DNA of 64,000 nucleotides. It comes from Dolomedes plantarius (taxonomy: Eukaryota; Arthropoda; Arachnida; Araneae; Dolomedidae). The notes under the pieces were generated by a model that was not told where the DNA came from, ran no database searches, and saw only the letters and a program-made list of their open reading frames with translations. The DNA lies in assembly GCA_907164885.2 (NCBI GenBank), contig OU015499.1, positions 157,259,925-157,323,924 of the forward strand, written 5' to 3'. Both the position numbers and the translations under genes were made by a program. Shown here one piece after another: positions 1 through 14,334 of the stretch (position 1 is the stretch's first letter; each line of letters opens with the position of its first letter).

Positions 1-1440
1 GACTACAGTCAACAGCAAAACAGAGCTTTTTTAAATAAAGTGTGAGGTAACAAATTCAGTTTTGTACTGAATGTAAACTAGTTTTGCTATAAATTGTATT
101 TAGTTTTTGTGGAAATATAAAATACTTTTGAAACAAATACTTTGGTTGTACGATAATACTTCTAGATATACGTTGCATAAAAATATGATAAGTACATCAT
201 TAAAATGAAATACTTTCGATAATCACGATGGGAGAAGTTTAACCCATAAACATAAATAACCCATGAAAATTATAGCTTCCGCCCATTCATTGCCTAGCGA
301 GATATTGATCGCCAATACAGATTTAAATCTGAGATGTACAAAAGCATTCGCACTTGGCGACAAACGGCCAACTTTGTGCCAAATGTTTGCGCACAAAGCG
401 TAAAACAGCCGATTTCCAAAGAAACCTTTCAATTTTCTTAAAATATTGAGTTTGGAACAAGGTTAATTGTATTTTCAAAATTAAGTTGACGTTCTTCGAT
501 ATACATTTCAAGAGGTTTCACGAATTTAAAAATATTGGCTTTGAAGTAAAAAATCGTCGAGATTAACCTCTATGGACGTTAACATGGGAACAGTTAGTTC
601 TGGTCTCCAAAGCTAAAAATGGCGTCGCACTCCGATGGCGTATACGCCATCGGAGTGAGACGGCCATCTTGGCTTACTTTGGAGAACAAAACTAAGAAAC
701 TCTATGAAGATTAACATTGCCACTATTTTGCGGAGACTTTTATTCGAAATCTATTCATACTTGGCGGAATTCCTACTATGTAAACCTTTAAATATTGAAG
801 ATCTGTGATTTTTGAAAAGATTACGCCCGGAAATGCCGTTTTTAACGAGAAAAACAATAAATATTATTCAGTTTCGAATGTTGCTATGCCAAAATCTGCC
901 AAGAAGGCGATATGCGTATTCAAATAGAATATTATGATAACCCATGTATGGTAATCAATGACGTTGTCCTTGTATATCAAAACTGAACGAAAAAGATGCC
1001 AAATCATTTTGGGATTGTTAGAAAAGTTCGTTTTCCTGTGAGAGTGACGAGTTGTGTGTCTACGTAAGATATTGGTACTTTTTTGTGGGACAATTTCAAC
1101 TTAATCGAAGGAGAGGATTTAGATGTTCTTAACCCTTCTCAATTATAAACGTTCTTTTACGACTTGTCTGGATTACTACATGCTTGTGTTCATGCGTCAA
1201 TGAAAAATTAAAACTTACCATAGTGTGTTTAATTTTGTGGCTATTTCTTTTTTCTCAAATCTTGGTTTGCATTTTTAAAAACTCAATATGCTCTGCTAGA
1301 GATCAACAAGTATTTAGAGAAATTTATAAATTTGACATTTTTGATTTGAAGTATTTTAAATTCTCCCACTCACGATAATTTTCGAAGAATTTTCCTGAAT
1401 GTTTTCTAAATCAATAAATAATCATCGTTTAATTAAGTGC
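1..1440. repeat. Interspersed non-coding repeat family R1, copy A
   Basis: The stretch 1-640 is repeated almost base for base at 2612-3250, and its later part (about 380-657) again at 37916-38260. The stretch 647-1440 reappears diverged at 33905-34720 and in part at 35051-35500. No convincing protein is encoded; short frames here are interrupted and use non-ATG starts. The copies share point differences and small indels, as expected of an old dispersed family. I cannot assign it to a named class. It could be a non-autonomous DNA transposon or the untranslated part of a retroelement. Its two halves meet at a perfect palindrome (628-657). Confidence 0.65.
628..657. repeat. 30-bp perfect palindrome
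   Basis: Two 15-base arms, CACTCCGATGGCGTA and its exact reverse complement, meet with no spacer at 642/643. In copy D (38246-38262) only the left arm is present, followed by unrelated sequence. At 33905 only the right arm is present, in the form tacgccatcagagtg. The palindrome thus marks the junction of two separable R1 halves. Confidence 0.85.
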
Positions 1441-2611
1441 AAAATGTGACGTTTATATACTAAAGGTCATAATTAAAAAAATTAAAATGCTTTATTGCAT
1501 AAAACGAAATTTTTTTTATTAACTGCTTATGCAACTTGTCTCTCATACCTAGCTAGCTGGTGTTACACTTTTGAAATCGATTACATTATATTTGTTTTTA
1601 AGTGTTAAGTCTTGCTGGCTGATGAATTAAAAATGTATATATATATATATATATTGAAATAATCCACAGGATTATTGAAATCTAACTATCAAGATATAAA
1701 TGTATTGTTTATATTATTTTTGTCTTTGCTATCATGAAAATTCTTTAATTGTAAATTTTTGTATTTCTTCAGTTTAATACTGGATAATTTCATGTGGGAT
1801 ATTTTATCAATAAAAAACACTCATTATACAGAAGTAATTTATTCAGTTTTTACCCCTAGATACTATTTCCTGTGGTAGTTTGATGAGGTTATAAATTGTT
1901 AGTGATAAAATTTCACCCATGACTCACTCAGTTACTCTTGTCTACAAAGAATTGCAATATATTTATAAACAAATTATGAACACAAAGCAGAAAAAGTGAA
2001 TTTTATACACAAAACAGAATTACTTTAGACTGTCTTACAATATGATATGTACACAGGATTAAGTATCAAATTTAATACTGATCACCGAAAAATAAATTTT
2101 AATTTTTACAAATTTATATTGGAGGTCTGAAATAAGTGAGATGGAATTTGAGAGAAATAAAATGATAGCAAATAATCTGCTAATACCAATGATTAAAATT
2201 CTAAATAATATAAAGTTTTAAATAATATAAATTTAATGCTTAATTTTAAAATATATTTTATTCTTGTAGTCGTCAGAAATATATGACACTGCTGAAAATT
2301 ATTTTTATTATAAACACAGATATTCAAAGGTAATTGCAGTATGCTAAAAATCCAGAAGTGTTTAGAAAATTTAAAGCATTTTGATGAAGTTCTTGACTGT
2401 TTAGATATCAGATGGAAGTCAATTCAAACTTTTGAAAATTGGATCATTAATTACCGACACAAAACTTAAAAAGATAATTTTATACACAACACAGAATTAC
2501 CAGAATATTGTAAAGAAATATTGATACAGTTCAGCCCACTTTTTTCTTTACAACAGAACATTCAATGGGAAATGGAAAAATTAGTTGCTATGCTTCTACT
2601 AATTCTGATGA
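1441..2611. other. AT-rich stretch without a gene
   Basis: No supported coding sequence. It contains a short (AT)n run near 1634-1653 and a weak internal duplication: the phrase ttttatacacaaaacagaat near 2000 recurs as ttttatacacaacacagaat near 2478. Confidence 0.6.
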
Positions 2612-3480
2612 TCGCAGTCAATGGCAAAACACAGCTTATTTAAATAAAGTGTGAGGTAACAAATTCAGCTTTGTACTAAACGTAAACTAGTTTAACGATA
2701 AATTGTATTTAGTTTTTTTGTGGAAATATAAAATACTATTGAAACAAATACTTTGGTTGTACGATAATACTTCTAGATACACGTTGCATAAAAAAATGAT
2801 AAATCCATTATTAAAATGAAATACTTTCGATAATCACGATGGGAGAAATGTAACCCATAAACATAAATAACCCATGGAAATTATAGCTTCCGCCCATTCA
2901 TTGCCTAGCGATATATTGATCGCCAAAACAGAGATAAACATGAGATATACAAAAGCATTTGCACTTGGTGACAACCAGCCAACTCTGTGCCAAATGTTTG
3001 ATCACAAAGCGTAAAACAGCCGATTTCCAAAGATACCTTTCCATTTTCTTTAACTATTCCGTTTGGAACAAGGTTAATTGTATTTTTAAAATTAAGTTGA
3101 CGTTCTTCGATATATATTTCAAGAGGTTTCAAGAGTTTAAAAATATTGGCTTTGAAGCAAAAAACCGTCGAAATTTTCCTCTATGGACGTTAACACGGGA
3201 ACAGTTAGTTCTGGTCTCCAAAGCTGAAAACGGCGTCGCACTCCAATGGCGTATAGCGGGGCCGTTGGGATCACGATGATCCCGCGTATAGGCGGAAAAC
3301 GATAAATATGACAAAAGAGCGATAACGGGACATTCTTCTGAAGCGTACCGCAGTTATTGAGCATGCGCATTTCAATGAGCCGTAAATAGACACTCGTTAT
3401 ATTTATACCCACCAGTGGCAACGATATCGCTTAGGCGCGTAGTTTATGGTGCTTATTGCCATGAAGCTAAGGAGGGGAAG
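2612..3480. repeat. R1 repeat, copy B
   Basis: Positions 2612-3250 match 1-640 with scattered substitutions. After about 3250 it diverges from copy A and instead continues like copy D (38300-38440), sharing the phrases cattcttctgaagc and tcgttatatttataccc. Copies A, B and D are therefore mosaic variants of one family rather than a simple duplication. Confidence 0.65.
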
Positions 3481-3618
3481 CTTCAATGGGGAATTCTTCG
3501 AAAAATGTACCAATTATGGTCACTCACCAGCAGATGGCGCGACATGTCAGAAAAGGGCGGACTTTTCATTCCGTTGTATGGCCGTGCGCTTTTTAAATCA
3601 TTTAAAAAACTTTTAAAT

Positions 3619-3692
<74 letters not shown>

Positions 3693-3705
3693 TTAAATAT
3701 ATGTA
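3619..3705. repeat. (AC)n(AT)n microsatellite
   Basis: A short AC run (3619-3630) passes into a long AT run ending near 3688, then into a slightly degenerate TA-rich tail. It directly abuts the left end of the Tigger element. The alternating Tyr-Ile frames read through it are artefacts. Confidence 0.95.
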
Positions 3706-3707
3706 TA

Positions 3708-6112
3708 CAGTGGTGCCTCGGAGTTCGTCGGTAATCCGTTCCTTGGAAACCGACGAACTCTGAAACCGACGAACTCCGAACCAAATTATCCCATAAGAAT
3801 TAATGGAAAACGAATTAATCCGTTCCACGATCTCGTGTTCGACCATTATCTTTATTATTTTCGCCTTGTTTTTAAACTATTATTGCTAAATAACAAATTA
3901 AGTTGAATTACATTGTGATTACAAGAAATGTAAAGAAATAAATGCTAAATTAGAAAATGACGGAAGGCAATTCACTTGGAGGAGTCTTTTCTCTGCGCAT
4001 CCTTTTTTCCCACTAGGACCTGGTTGAGGCTCATCGCTAGCTGTTTTTTCTACAGGGGTTTGCTTAAAATAGCGATCGAGCATTACTTGCCTCTTCCGAT
4101 TTCTTAGTAAATTATTGAAGAACGGCATGATGGAATCGTTCATCGTATTGATGACAGAACAGGCCATGGTTTTATTCGGGTGGAATTTGTCTATTGTAAC
4201 TTCAATTGTTCTCCACATACGAAGTGTTTGTTTCAGTTCATCTGTCGTTATTGCTTTCTGCTCTTCCTCTTCCTCCCTCTCACTACCAGCAGTAATTATT
4301 TCGCCCCTTTCAGCACGTTGTTTTTCGTCCTGCAACTGTTGCAACTCTTCCGTGGTGAGATCTTCACGATTAGAGTCCACCAACTCCTCGACATCGTCAG
4401 CATTTGCTTCGAGACGTAGATCGTTGCAGAGATCTAAAATCTCTCTCATCATACTCGCCTCCTCCCGTATTTGTTCCGTCTCTAACCCCTCAAAGTCTCG
4501 CTAGGAAACAGCTGATGGCAGTAGCTTCCTCCACGCAGAGTTTAGAGTTCTTCTCGTGACCTCGGTCCAAGCCTTATCTATCAGTTGAACAGCCTGATAG
4601 ACATTATAGTAGTTTTTCCAGAAATCTTTTAATGTCAAAGCGGTCGAATTGGTGATATCGAAACACTTTCGAAACATGTGTTTCGTATAGAGTTTCTTGA
4701 AATTGGCCATCGCAAATTGATCCATGGGCTGGATAAGGGAGGTGGTGTTAGGTGGCAGATATTTCACAGTAATCCACCCAAATTCTGCTTCCAATTCTTC
4801 ACCTAAATCTGGTGGATGTGCCGGTGCATTATCGAGGACGAGAACACATCGCAATGGCAACCCCTTTTCCTTGAGATATTTTTTCACCATGGGCGCAAGC
4901 ATTTTCCTGGCCCACTCGAGAAACAATACCCGAGTTACCCATGCCTTAGCGTTAGAACGTCACATCACTGGTAAACTGTCTTTGCACACATTGAAACGTT
5001 TAAATGCCCTAGGTTTTTCAGAGTGATACACTAATAAAGGCTTAACTTTGAAATCACCACTCGCGTTTGCACACAGGAGGAGCGTGAGTCTGTCTTTCAT
5101 GGGTTTATGTCCCGGAAGAGTCGCTTCTTCTGCCGTGATGTAGGTTCTTTTGGGCATTTTCTTCCAAAATAAACCTGTTTCATCACAGTTAAATATCTGT
5201 GATGAAACAAAACCCTCAGCTTCAATAAATTCACCGAATTCTTGCACATACTCACCGGCTGCTTTTTTTTATCGGCGCTTGCTGCTTCGCCGTGTCGAAC
5301 GACGCTGTGTACGCCATGTCTCCGTCTGAAACGCCAAAACCACCCTGAAGATGCTAGAAAGTCCATCTTTTCTTCATCGTCTTTCGTTATGTTTGTATAA
5401 ATCTCTTTCGCCTTTTCACAAATAATGTTTTGATCTACACTGTCACCAGCACGCTGCTTTTCATTTATCCACAGCAAGAGAAGTTTCTCCATTTCGTTTA
5501 GAGCATGTGGTCGTTGCTTAGCACTCACCGCATGTGACATCGTTGGTAAAACAGTAGCTTCTATTATTTTGTGCCCATGATTCCAGTATGTACTTGCCGT
5601 TGTTCTTGGTAAATTATACTGTCTAGCTATATCTGCCACTTTCATGCCTTGCTCAATTTTTGAGATTATTTCCCTCTTAGTTTCGATTGATACAACGTTC
5701 ATTGTTCGTTTTTGCTTTGAGTCAGCAGCAGCAACTGTTTTCGGACCCATTTTCGAATACTATTTTGAACAATTTATGTAAAAAAATCACTGCATACAGT
5801 ACTATAAATACAGTACACTGTATATACACTACACTTCAGTATATATATATACGCACTAAACGCAATTTATAATTGGTATTAATGCAAACTTTTGTTTCGC
5901 AAACTGCTGCTTTCAATCGATGTGTACTATACAAAGGTCGACGCCAGACTGGGCAACACCTTCTCTCAGCGGAAAGCCGGCTCTCACGTGACCTCAAAAT
6001 ACGTGACGTATGTTTCCGCTGAGAGAAGGTGTTGGACTAGGCCCTTTGTTTAAATGCGCTCTCAGCTAGTGGGCGCATAGGGGGAAAAGCGACGAACTCC
6101 GAGGTACTACTG
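3708..6112 (-). mobile_element. Tigger/pogo DNA transposon, nearly full length
   Basis: The ends are inverted repeats: the left end begins CAGTGGTGCCTCGGAGTTCG and the right end, reversed, begins CAGTAGTACCTCGGAGTTCG, two differences in the first 20 bases. TA flanks both ends (3706-3707 and 6113-6114), the pogo/Tc1 target duplication. Total length is 2405 bp, normal for a Tigger element. It carries one transposase gene on the minus strand with three visible lesions, so this copy is dead. It lies between two (TA)n tracts. Confidence 0.9.
3919..5750 (-). pseudogene. Tigger-type transposase, inactivated
   Basis: The ATG is at 5750. The N-terminus shows a CENP-B-like helix-turn-helix (around IEQGMKVADIARQYNLPRTT, residues ~33-52) followed by a second HTH of the Tc5/CENP-B type (SSGWFWRFRRRHGV). 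The DDE catalytic blocks follow on the same strand: FNCDETGLFWKKMP near 5190, VLVLDNAPAHP near 4840 and TTSLIQPMDQ near 4730. The C-terminal tail is acidic and ends near 3919. Lesions: a frameshift at a T-run around 5262-5270, a stop near 4962 where the family normally has Trp, and a stop near 4501. The family performs cut-and-paste transposition at TA sites in the nucleus. Assignment to pogo/Tigger is firm; this copy cannot be functional. Confidence 0.9.
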
Positions 6113-6144
<32 letters not shown>

Positions 6145-6206
6145 TATATATATATATATGTATATATGAATATATATATATATATGTATATATGTATATA
6201 TATATA
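6113..6206. repeat. (TA)n microsatellite
   Basis: Imperfect TA/TG-interrupted run separating two DNA transposons; both neighbours end exactly at TA dinucleotides within it. Confidence 0.95.
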
Positions 6207-9105
<2,899 letters not shown>

Positions 9106-9125
9106 TATATACATATATATATATG

Positions 9126-9172
<47 letters not shown>

Positions 9173-9177
9173 ATATA

Positions 9178-9237
<60 letters not shown>

Positions 9238-9242
9238 CATAC

Positions 9243-9320
<78 letters not shown>

Positions 9321-9379
9321 GTATATATATACATATATATATACATATATATATATGTATATATGTATATATGTATAAT
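9106..9379. repeat. (TA)n microsatellite with TATG interruptions
   Basis: About 270 bp of TA-rich simple sequence. All six frames read as Tyr/Ile strings, which are not genes. Confidence 0.97.
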
Positions 9380-9423
9380 ATCGATAGTAATAATATATAT
9401 AGCATATACACGTTTGATTTTGA

Positions 9424-10119
9424 AAACCTGTTACCAGTATTCAGCATGATAATTTACTAATTATCTATTCAGAAATTTATGATGCTTATCTAGATAGTAC
9501 TTTAATCTTAAAATGTGACTGGATTGATTTATGTAAATTTAATATTTTTGAAAACTACCTCTTTAATGGCTTATGTTTCTTTAAACAGATAATGGGTATA
9601 CCTATGGGAAATAGCTATTCTAGTGCATTTGCCAACCTATTCTTACATTTTTACGAAACTAAATTTTTTAACTCAAATAATGTTACCGGATTTAGATATA
9701 TTGATGACCTCATAATTTTTAACTGCAACGATTTGGAATTTCTGAATCAAATCTACCCAAAGGAACTAACTTTAAACCGGACTAACGATAATAATCTTTG
9801 TGCGACTTATCTGGATTTAAAAATTAAAATTCAAAATAGAGAAATAAAAATAGGGATATATGATAAAAGGTTAGATTTTAACTTCGAGGTTATTACGTTT
9901 ACCAATTTCCATAGAAACTTAAAGTATAAAATTTATTATAATATTTTTTACTCACAAGTTTACAGAATAAAAAACATATATAACAACGCTGGGGATTTTT
10001 TGGAGGCATGTAACATTTTCGAGGAAAACTTAAGTAAAAACGATTTCCCTAAAAATTTCGGCAATTTAAAAGTTTTAAAAAAATGGCATTTAGACTCAGA
10101 AATTTTTAAAAATGTTTAG
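9424..10119 (+). pseudogene. Reverse transcriptase fragment
   Basis: A single open frame of about 231 codons runs from the stop at 9421 to 10119. It starts inside the RT palm: QIMGIPMGNSYSSAFANLFL (about 9583) is the PMG/ANLFL block and FRYIDDLIIF (about 9690) holds the catalytic YIDD. Downstream, IYPKELTLNRTN, TYLDLKIKI and GIYDKRLDFNFEV are characteristic of a group of animal retroelement RTs. The N-terminal RT fingers and any endonuclease are absent, so the copy is 5'-truncated. The GIPMG/YDKR pattern suggests a Penelope-like (possibly Naiad-type) element more than a LINE, but I am not sure of the class. Confidence 0.7.
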
Positions 10120-10796
10120 AATAGTATTTATGTTTTCATTTGGTTAAGCTGTAATGGGGTGGCGCTATAGTAATGTTACAATGACGTAACTTTTAGGATA
10201 GAATTGGCTGCTGTTTCGCCATAACCGTCAGTTACGGAATTGGGGTGTGTACGCATCTTTTACTTTGCATTAGGATTATTTGTGTGCTTGCATGTACGGT
10301 GTGTTGAGCCCATACTGTAAGTTGTGTTTGTCTTTTCATTTTCTTTTTGACTTATTGCTTCCTTGGAGGACTCGGGGCCTTGGGATGTCTTAAGTCTTAC
10401 CTGCATCCTATTCAGAAAGTTCCCCTTGAGGTAACTGATTTGGTTAGGCTCCCTGATGACGTGACCTGTCGGTTACCTCTATGCTGTTTTATGGTTCAGT
10501 TCCGGCTCTTATACAGAATCTTGCCGTTGGTGCGTGGATGCCCAGAGTGCTTGATTTCTGTTTGTTTTTTGTCTATATTCGTATTATTTTTATCTATCTC
10601 TGTTGGATTATTTATTTGTTTTCATTATGGGGATATGAAGCTTAAAAATTTTAAAAGAGATATTAAAAGGATATTAGTATATATAGATATTAGTATTTTA
10701 AAAGGGGAATCTCTCTTTAAAATTTTGAAGCCAGAAAGTTTAGGCTTCCCTTCGCACTATCAATGATAAATAAGCCCCAAACCTATTTGAATAATA
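10120..10796 (+). other. Region between RT fragment and Tc1 remnant, no gene recognised
   Basis: Less AT-rich than its surroundings around 10340-10560. A 139-codon frame (10347-10766) has no recognisable domain, a hydrophobic stretch and a non-ATG start; I do not call it a gene. It could be flanking or untranslated sequence of the RT element. Confidence 0.45.
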
Positions 10797-11367
10797 TCTT
10801 ATTTGCCGATGAACATTTTTGGTTCTGATGGGCGTATAATTGTATGGAGAAGAAAAAAATGAGGAATTTAATCCCAAGAACTTAGTAGGAACAGATAAGC
10901 ATGCCGGTGGAGGTATCCTTGTGTGTGGGTGCATGACAGCATCAGGACTAGGAAATTTGGTATTTATTGATGGCATAATGAATCATGCTGTTTTTATAAA
11001 TATTTTAAGAGACAATTTAAAATTATCAGCTCAAAATTTGGGTATTGGAAACAACTTTGTTTTTTTTTTATCAAGATAACGATCCTAAGCACACGGATCT
11101 CAACATTCGCATCTGGTGTCTCTATAATTGTCCACAAGTTTTGAAAACACCACCTCAATCGCCAGATTTAAACCCAATAGAACATATTTGGAGAGAACTG
11201 AAGGTTCGAGTACGAAACACGACATTCACACGAAAAGCGAACTAAAAACAATTATGATGGAAGAATGGATGAACATTGATGCAAAAATTACAAAAGAACT
11301 AAAGAAATCTATTCCCAGACGTTTAAAAGCTGTTGTGGATGCTAAAGGATATCCTACTAAATATTAA
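10797..11367 (+). pseudogene. Tc1 transposase, C-terminal half, inactivated
   Basis: Recognisable pieces in order: FADEHF (first catalytic region, 10802), SDGRIIVWRR, GTDKHAGGGILVCGCMTASG (about 10888), then after a frameshift at the T-run near 11070 YQDNDPKHTD (second Asp), PPQSPDLNPIEHIWRELK (catalytic Glu, about 11150-11200), and after another frameshift near 11232 ELKKSIPRRLKAVVDAKGYP. I count 34 residues between the second Asp and the Glu, so DD34E. At least three frame changes and no N-terminus make it dead. Confidence 0.85.
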
Positions 11368-11633
11368 TTTAACCAAAAATTAGAATATTTACTAATATGT
11401 AGAGATTTTTTACAAATATACGATGACTTTTGTAAGATAAAGCTTTTGTTACTTTTGGATTATTGGTTTCTTAAAAATAAAGTTTTACTATGTTTTCAAA
11501 ATATTTCATGTAGTTTTGTTAAGAATAGATTATAGATCTTATTATTAAATACTCATTCTGAAATATTTATTTTAATCAATGGATAGACCCCTATTTCATT
11601 GAAAATCGTAAGTGTACGAACACTTTTAGGAGC

Positions 11634-11638
<5 letters not shown>
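10797..11638 (+). mobile_element. 5'-truncated Tc1 transposon
   Basis: The 3' end matches Tc1 structure: transposase tail, about 270 bp of AT-rich sequence, then agtgtacgaacactttta and ggagccacta against a (TA)n tract. Reversed, this is the typical Tc1 end AGTGGCTCCTAAAAGTG. The 5' half, including left inverted repeat and DNA-binding domain, is missing; the break is around 10797. Confidence 0.8.
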
Positions 11639-11683
<45 letters not shown>

Positions 11684-11708
11684 ATACATATATATATATA
11701 TATATATA
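11639..11708. repeat. (TA)n microsatellite
   Basis: TA run between the right end of the truncated Tc1 and the left end of the intact Tc1. Confidence 0.95.
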
Positions 11709-13117
11709 CACTGCTGGCCACCCAAATTGCAACACCAAGAAAGACAAGAGATATCACAACAAAATTTATTTTGTAGATAACATGTTGACCAAGTATCAAA
11801 TGATTAAAGTTATAGACTTCTGTGAAGTGTGGTTCCTGCCAAAATCAGTAGCCAGAGTAGCCGCCATTGTTGGAGATCACCGCTGCCACACGCCTCGGCA
11901 TTGATTCAAAGAGACTTTGGATGAGTTCTTGGGGTACAGCAGACCAAGCAGCTTCCACACGTTGCCAAAGTTGATCTGCTGTGGCAGCTGGGGATGGAAT
12001 CTGGGTCAATCGTAGAGCAACAATGGACCACATGTTTTCTATCGGTGAAAGATCCGGAGAGCGAGGAGGCCAGGGAAGCAATTCAATCTGGCGATTGACG
12101 AAGAACCGTTGGACAATGCTTGCCACGTGTGGTCGCGCATTATCCTGTTGAAATATGGCTGTGGGCAATCTCTGAAGGTAAGGAAGGGCAACTGACTCCA
12201 ACACCTCGGAAATGTAGAGCTGGCTGTTTAAAGTACCGGCAATGCGTACTAGAGGTGTGCGAGAGTGATATCCAATACCGCCCCATACCATAATACCCGG
12301 TGCAGGACCAGTGTGGCGGTGCATAACGCAGCTGTTCAGCATCCTCTCTTCACGGTGTTTCCAGACTCGAATGCGACCATCGTGGTGTTGCAGACAGAAG
12401 CGTGACTCGTCAGTAAAGACAATTTCATTCCATTCTGCCGTCCACATCCTTCTGTCATCGCACCATTGGCGGCGGAGACGTCTGTGGTTCTGCGTCAAGG
12501 GTAGACAAAGCAATGGACGTCTTGCGGACAGACCACTCTGCTGTAAACGGCGTCGAATGGTAAGCGCAGACACTGGATTATGCATTACAGACTGCATGTG
12601 CCGTGCTATGGTTCGTGATGTGACTGAGCGATCCGTCACTGCCATGCGCACAATTTGCCTGTCATCACGTGAAGTGGTGCGCTGAGGCGGATGCGATCGA
12701 ACACGCCGGTCCATCGTACCTTCCTGCATCCAACGATCACATATCCGCATTACAGTTGTTTGGTTTCGTCCAACACGACTACCGATTTCCCTGAAAGATA
12801 ATCCACAATCTCGGTAGGCCACTATCCTTCCTCTGTCGAACTCGGATACTTGATCAAAAGAAGATCGCTGTTTTCGACGAGGCATAATTGATCGTTTTTT
12901 TGAAAAAACCACAAGAAAAACACAATTGCCGAACTTGAAATTGTCGAAATCTCTAAGCCTTAAATAGCGCTTTGAAGTGGCGCCACAGGCGCGCGTGATG
13001 TGCGTCTGCGCTGAAATTCTAATCATTTGCATATCTCACCTCCGCTAATGCATGTTGTAAATTTCATGTTATTTGCATGTTTCCTTCAGGGTGTTTCATT
13101 TACAGTGGCCAGCAGTG
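11709..13117 (-). mobile_element. Full-length Tc1 transposon
   Basis: The ends read CACTGCTGGCCACC (left) and CACTGCTGGCCACT (right, reversed), each next to TA in flanking (TA)n tracts. The element is 1409 bp and carries one uninterrupted transposase gene on the minus strand. Short ends, TA duplication, size and an intact gene together describe a complete and possibly recently active copy. Confidence 0.93.
11845..12885 (-). CDS. Tc1 transposase, intact, DD34E
   Basis: 346 codons from the ATG at 12885 (MPRRKQRSS) to the stop at 11845. The frame is open 49 codons further upstream, but that stretch is not conserved sequence and MPRRK is a typical start. Two helix-turn-helix units occupy residues ~10-55 and ~70-115 (FREIGSRVGRNQTTVMRI in the first), with a basic GRPR-hook-like stretch between. 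The catalytic triad is Asp159 in VFTDESRF, Asp248 in FQQDNARPH and Glu283 in LSPIENMW; 34 residues separate the last two. The nuclear enzyme binds the element's inverted repeats and inserts it at TA. No stop, frameshift or missing key residue is seen. Confidence 0.93.
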   Translation of the reverse strand: MPRRKQRSSFDQVSEFDRGRIVAYRDCGLSFREIGSRVGRNQTTVMRICDRWMQEGTMDRRVRSHPPQRTTSRDDRQIVRMAVTDRSVTSRTIARHMQSVMHNPVSALTIRRRLQQSGLSARRPLLCLPLTQNHRRLRRQWCDDRRMWTAEWNEIVFTDESRFCLQHHDGRIRVWKHREERMLNSCVMHRHTGPAPGIMVWGGIGYHSRTPLVRIAGTLNSQLYISEVLESVALPYLQRLPTAIFQQDNARPHVASIVQRFFVNRQIELLPWPPRSPDLSPIENMWSIVALRLTQIPSPAATADQLWQRVEAAWSAVPQELIQSLFESMPRRVAAVISNNGGYSGY

Positions 13118-13263
<146 letters not shown>

Positions 13264-13851
13264 CAGTCGGATCTCTATTTAACGAACCTGTATTTTGCGA
13301 ATTTCTCTATTTTACGAACTTTCCTTGGAACCAAGAACATTTTGCGAATTTCTTCGGAAAATAACCTCCAAATAGCGAAGTGCATTCTCTGTTTAACGAA
13401 CTTTTTCTTGTGATCCAATTTTTTTTTCTCCATATTTCTCAAAATATTTCTGATTATTTCAAACTTATTCTTTCATTTAACACATTTTATCGTGATTAAT
13501 TAACTGGTTTCACCAATCGCCTAACTCAATGTCAATGAAATTCATTATTTTTAACATAAAATCATATTTTTAATTGAAAATGCAGTGTAATCCTGGTGAA
13601 TGTTTTGTTTTATTCTTGTTTTCCTTTCAGATTTCTTTTTGATGGGTAAGATAAATAAAACAAATAGATATTAAATTACAAATTAAAGGTGTGATTAATT
13701 ACTTTTTTTAATAATATTTAGCGTTTATGAATTTAAAATCTGTTTTCTGTTGTTTAAAGTATTTTAAAAAGGGAATCTCTCTTTAACGAATTTTCCATAT
13801 AACGAACTTTTTTTTTGGATTTAGTGACTTCGTTAAATAGAGATCCGACTG
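13264..13851. mobile_element. 588-bp MITE, pogo-like ends
   Basis: The left end CAGTCGGATCTCTATTTAAC and the reversed right end are identical over at least 23 bases. TA flanks both sides (13262-13263 and 13852-13853). The motif ttaacgaa recurs several times inside each end as subterminal repeats. No coding potential. CAGT ends with a TA duplication suggest mobilisation by a pogo/Tigger transposase. Confidence 0.85.
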
Positions 13852-13939
<88 letters not shown>

Positions 13940-13970
13940 TTATTTATTTATTTACATATATATATATATA
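13852..13970. repeat. (TA)n microsatellite with a TTTA run
   Basis: TA run interrupted by (TTTA)n at 13935-13954; it abuts the left end of the Ginger2-like element. Confidence 0.95.
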
Positions 13971-14207
13971 TGTTACGGTGAAACACTGAAATCTGGAGAA
14001 TGTCGACTTTCACCGGTGAATGTCAACAAACACATAGTCGCTTGGTGTATGTCCGAAATATTTGCTAAATACCCTTATTTCTGACTTACACCAGTAAATG
14101 TCGACAAATGTTGAACATGTCCGAAATTTATATTTTCTTCTCCGTAATTCAGTCGCGATAAATTTTTCGCCTCTATTTCTGAGAGGAATGACTAAGAACT
14201 TAAAACA

Positions 14208-14334
14208 CACAGTACATTCAAAATGAGAAAGGAAAATAATAGAAGTTAAAAACTTACTTAATTATACAGTACGTTCTAAATGAGAAAATAAAATAATAGT
14301 AATAAAAAACTTACTAAATTATGTGATTCAAATC
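14208..14334. repeat. Subterminal tandem repeat of the Ginger2-like element
   Basis: Two diverged copies of about 62 bp, each starting acagtac and containing aaaataatag and aaaaacttac, lie directly between the left terminal repeat and the transposase stop. Confidence 0.7.

Noticed and set aside
10347..10766. 139-codon frame as a membrane protein gene
   Set aside because: Hydrophobic stretch only, non-ATG start, no domain, and it lies between two transposon fossils.
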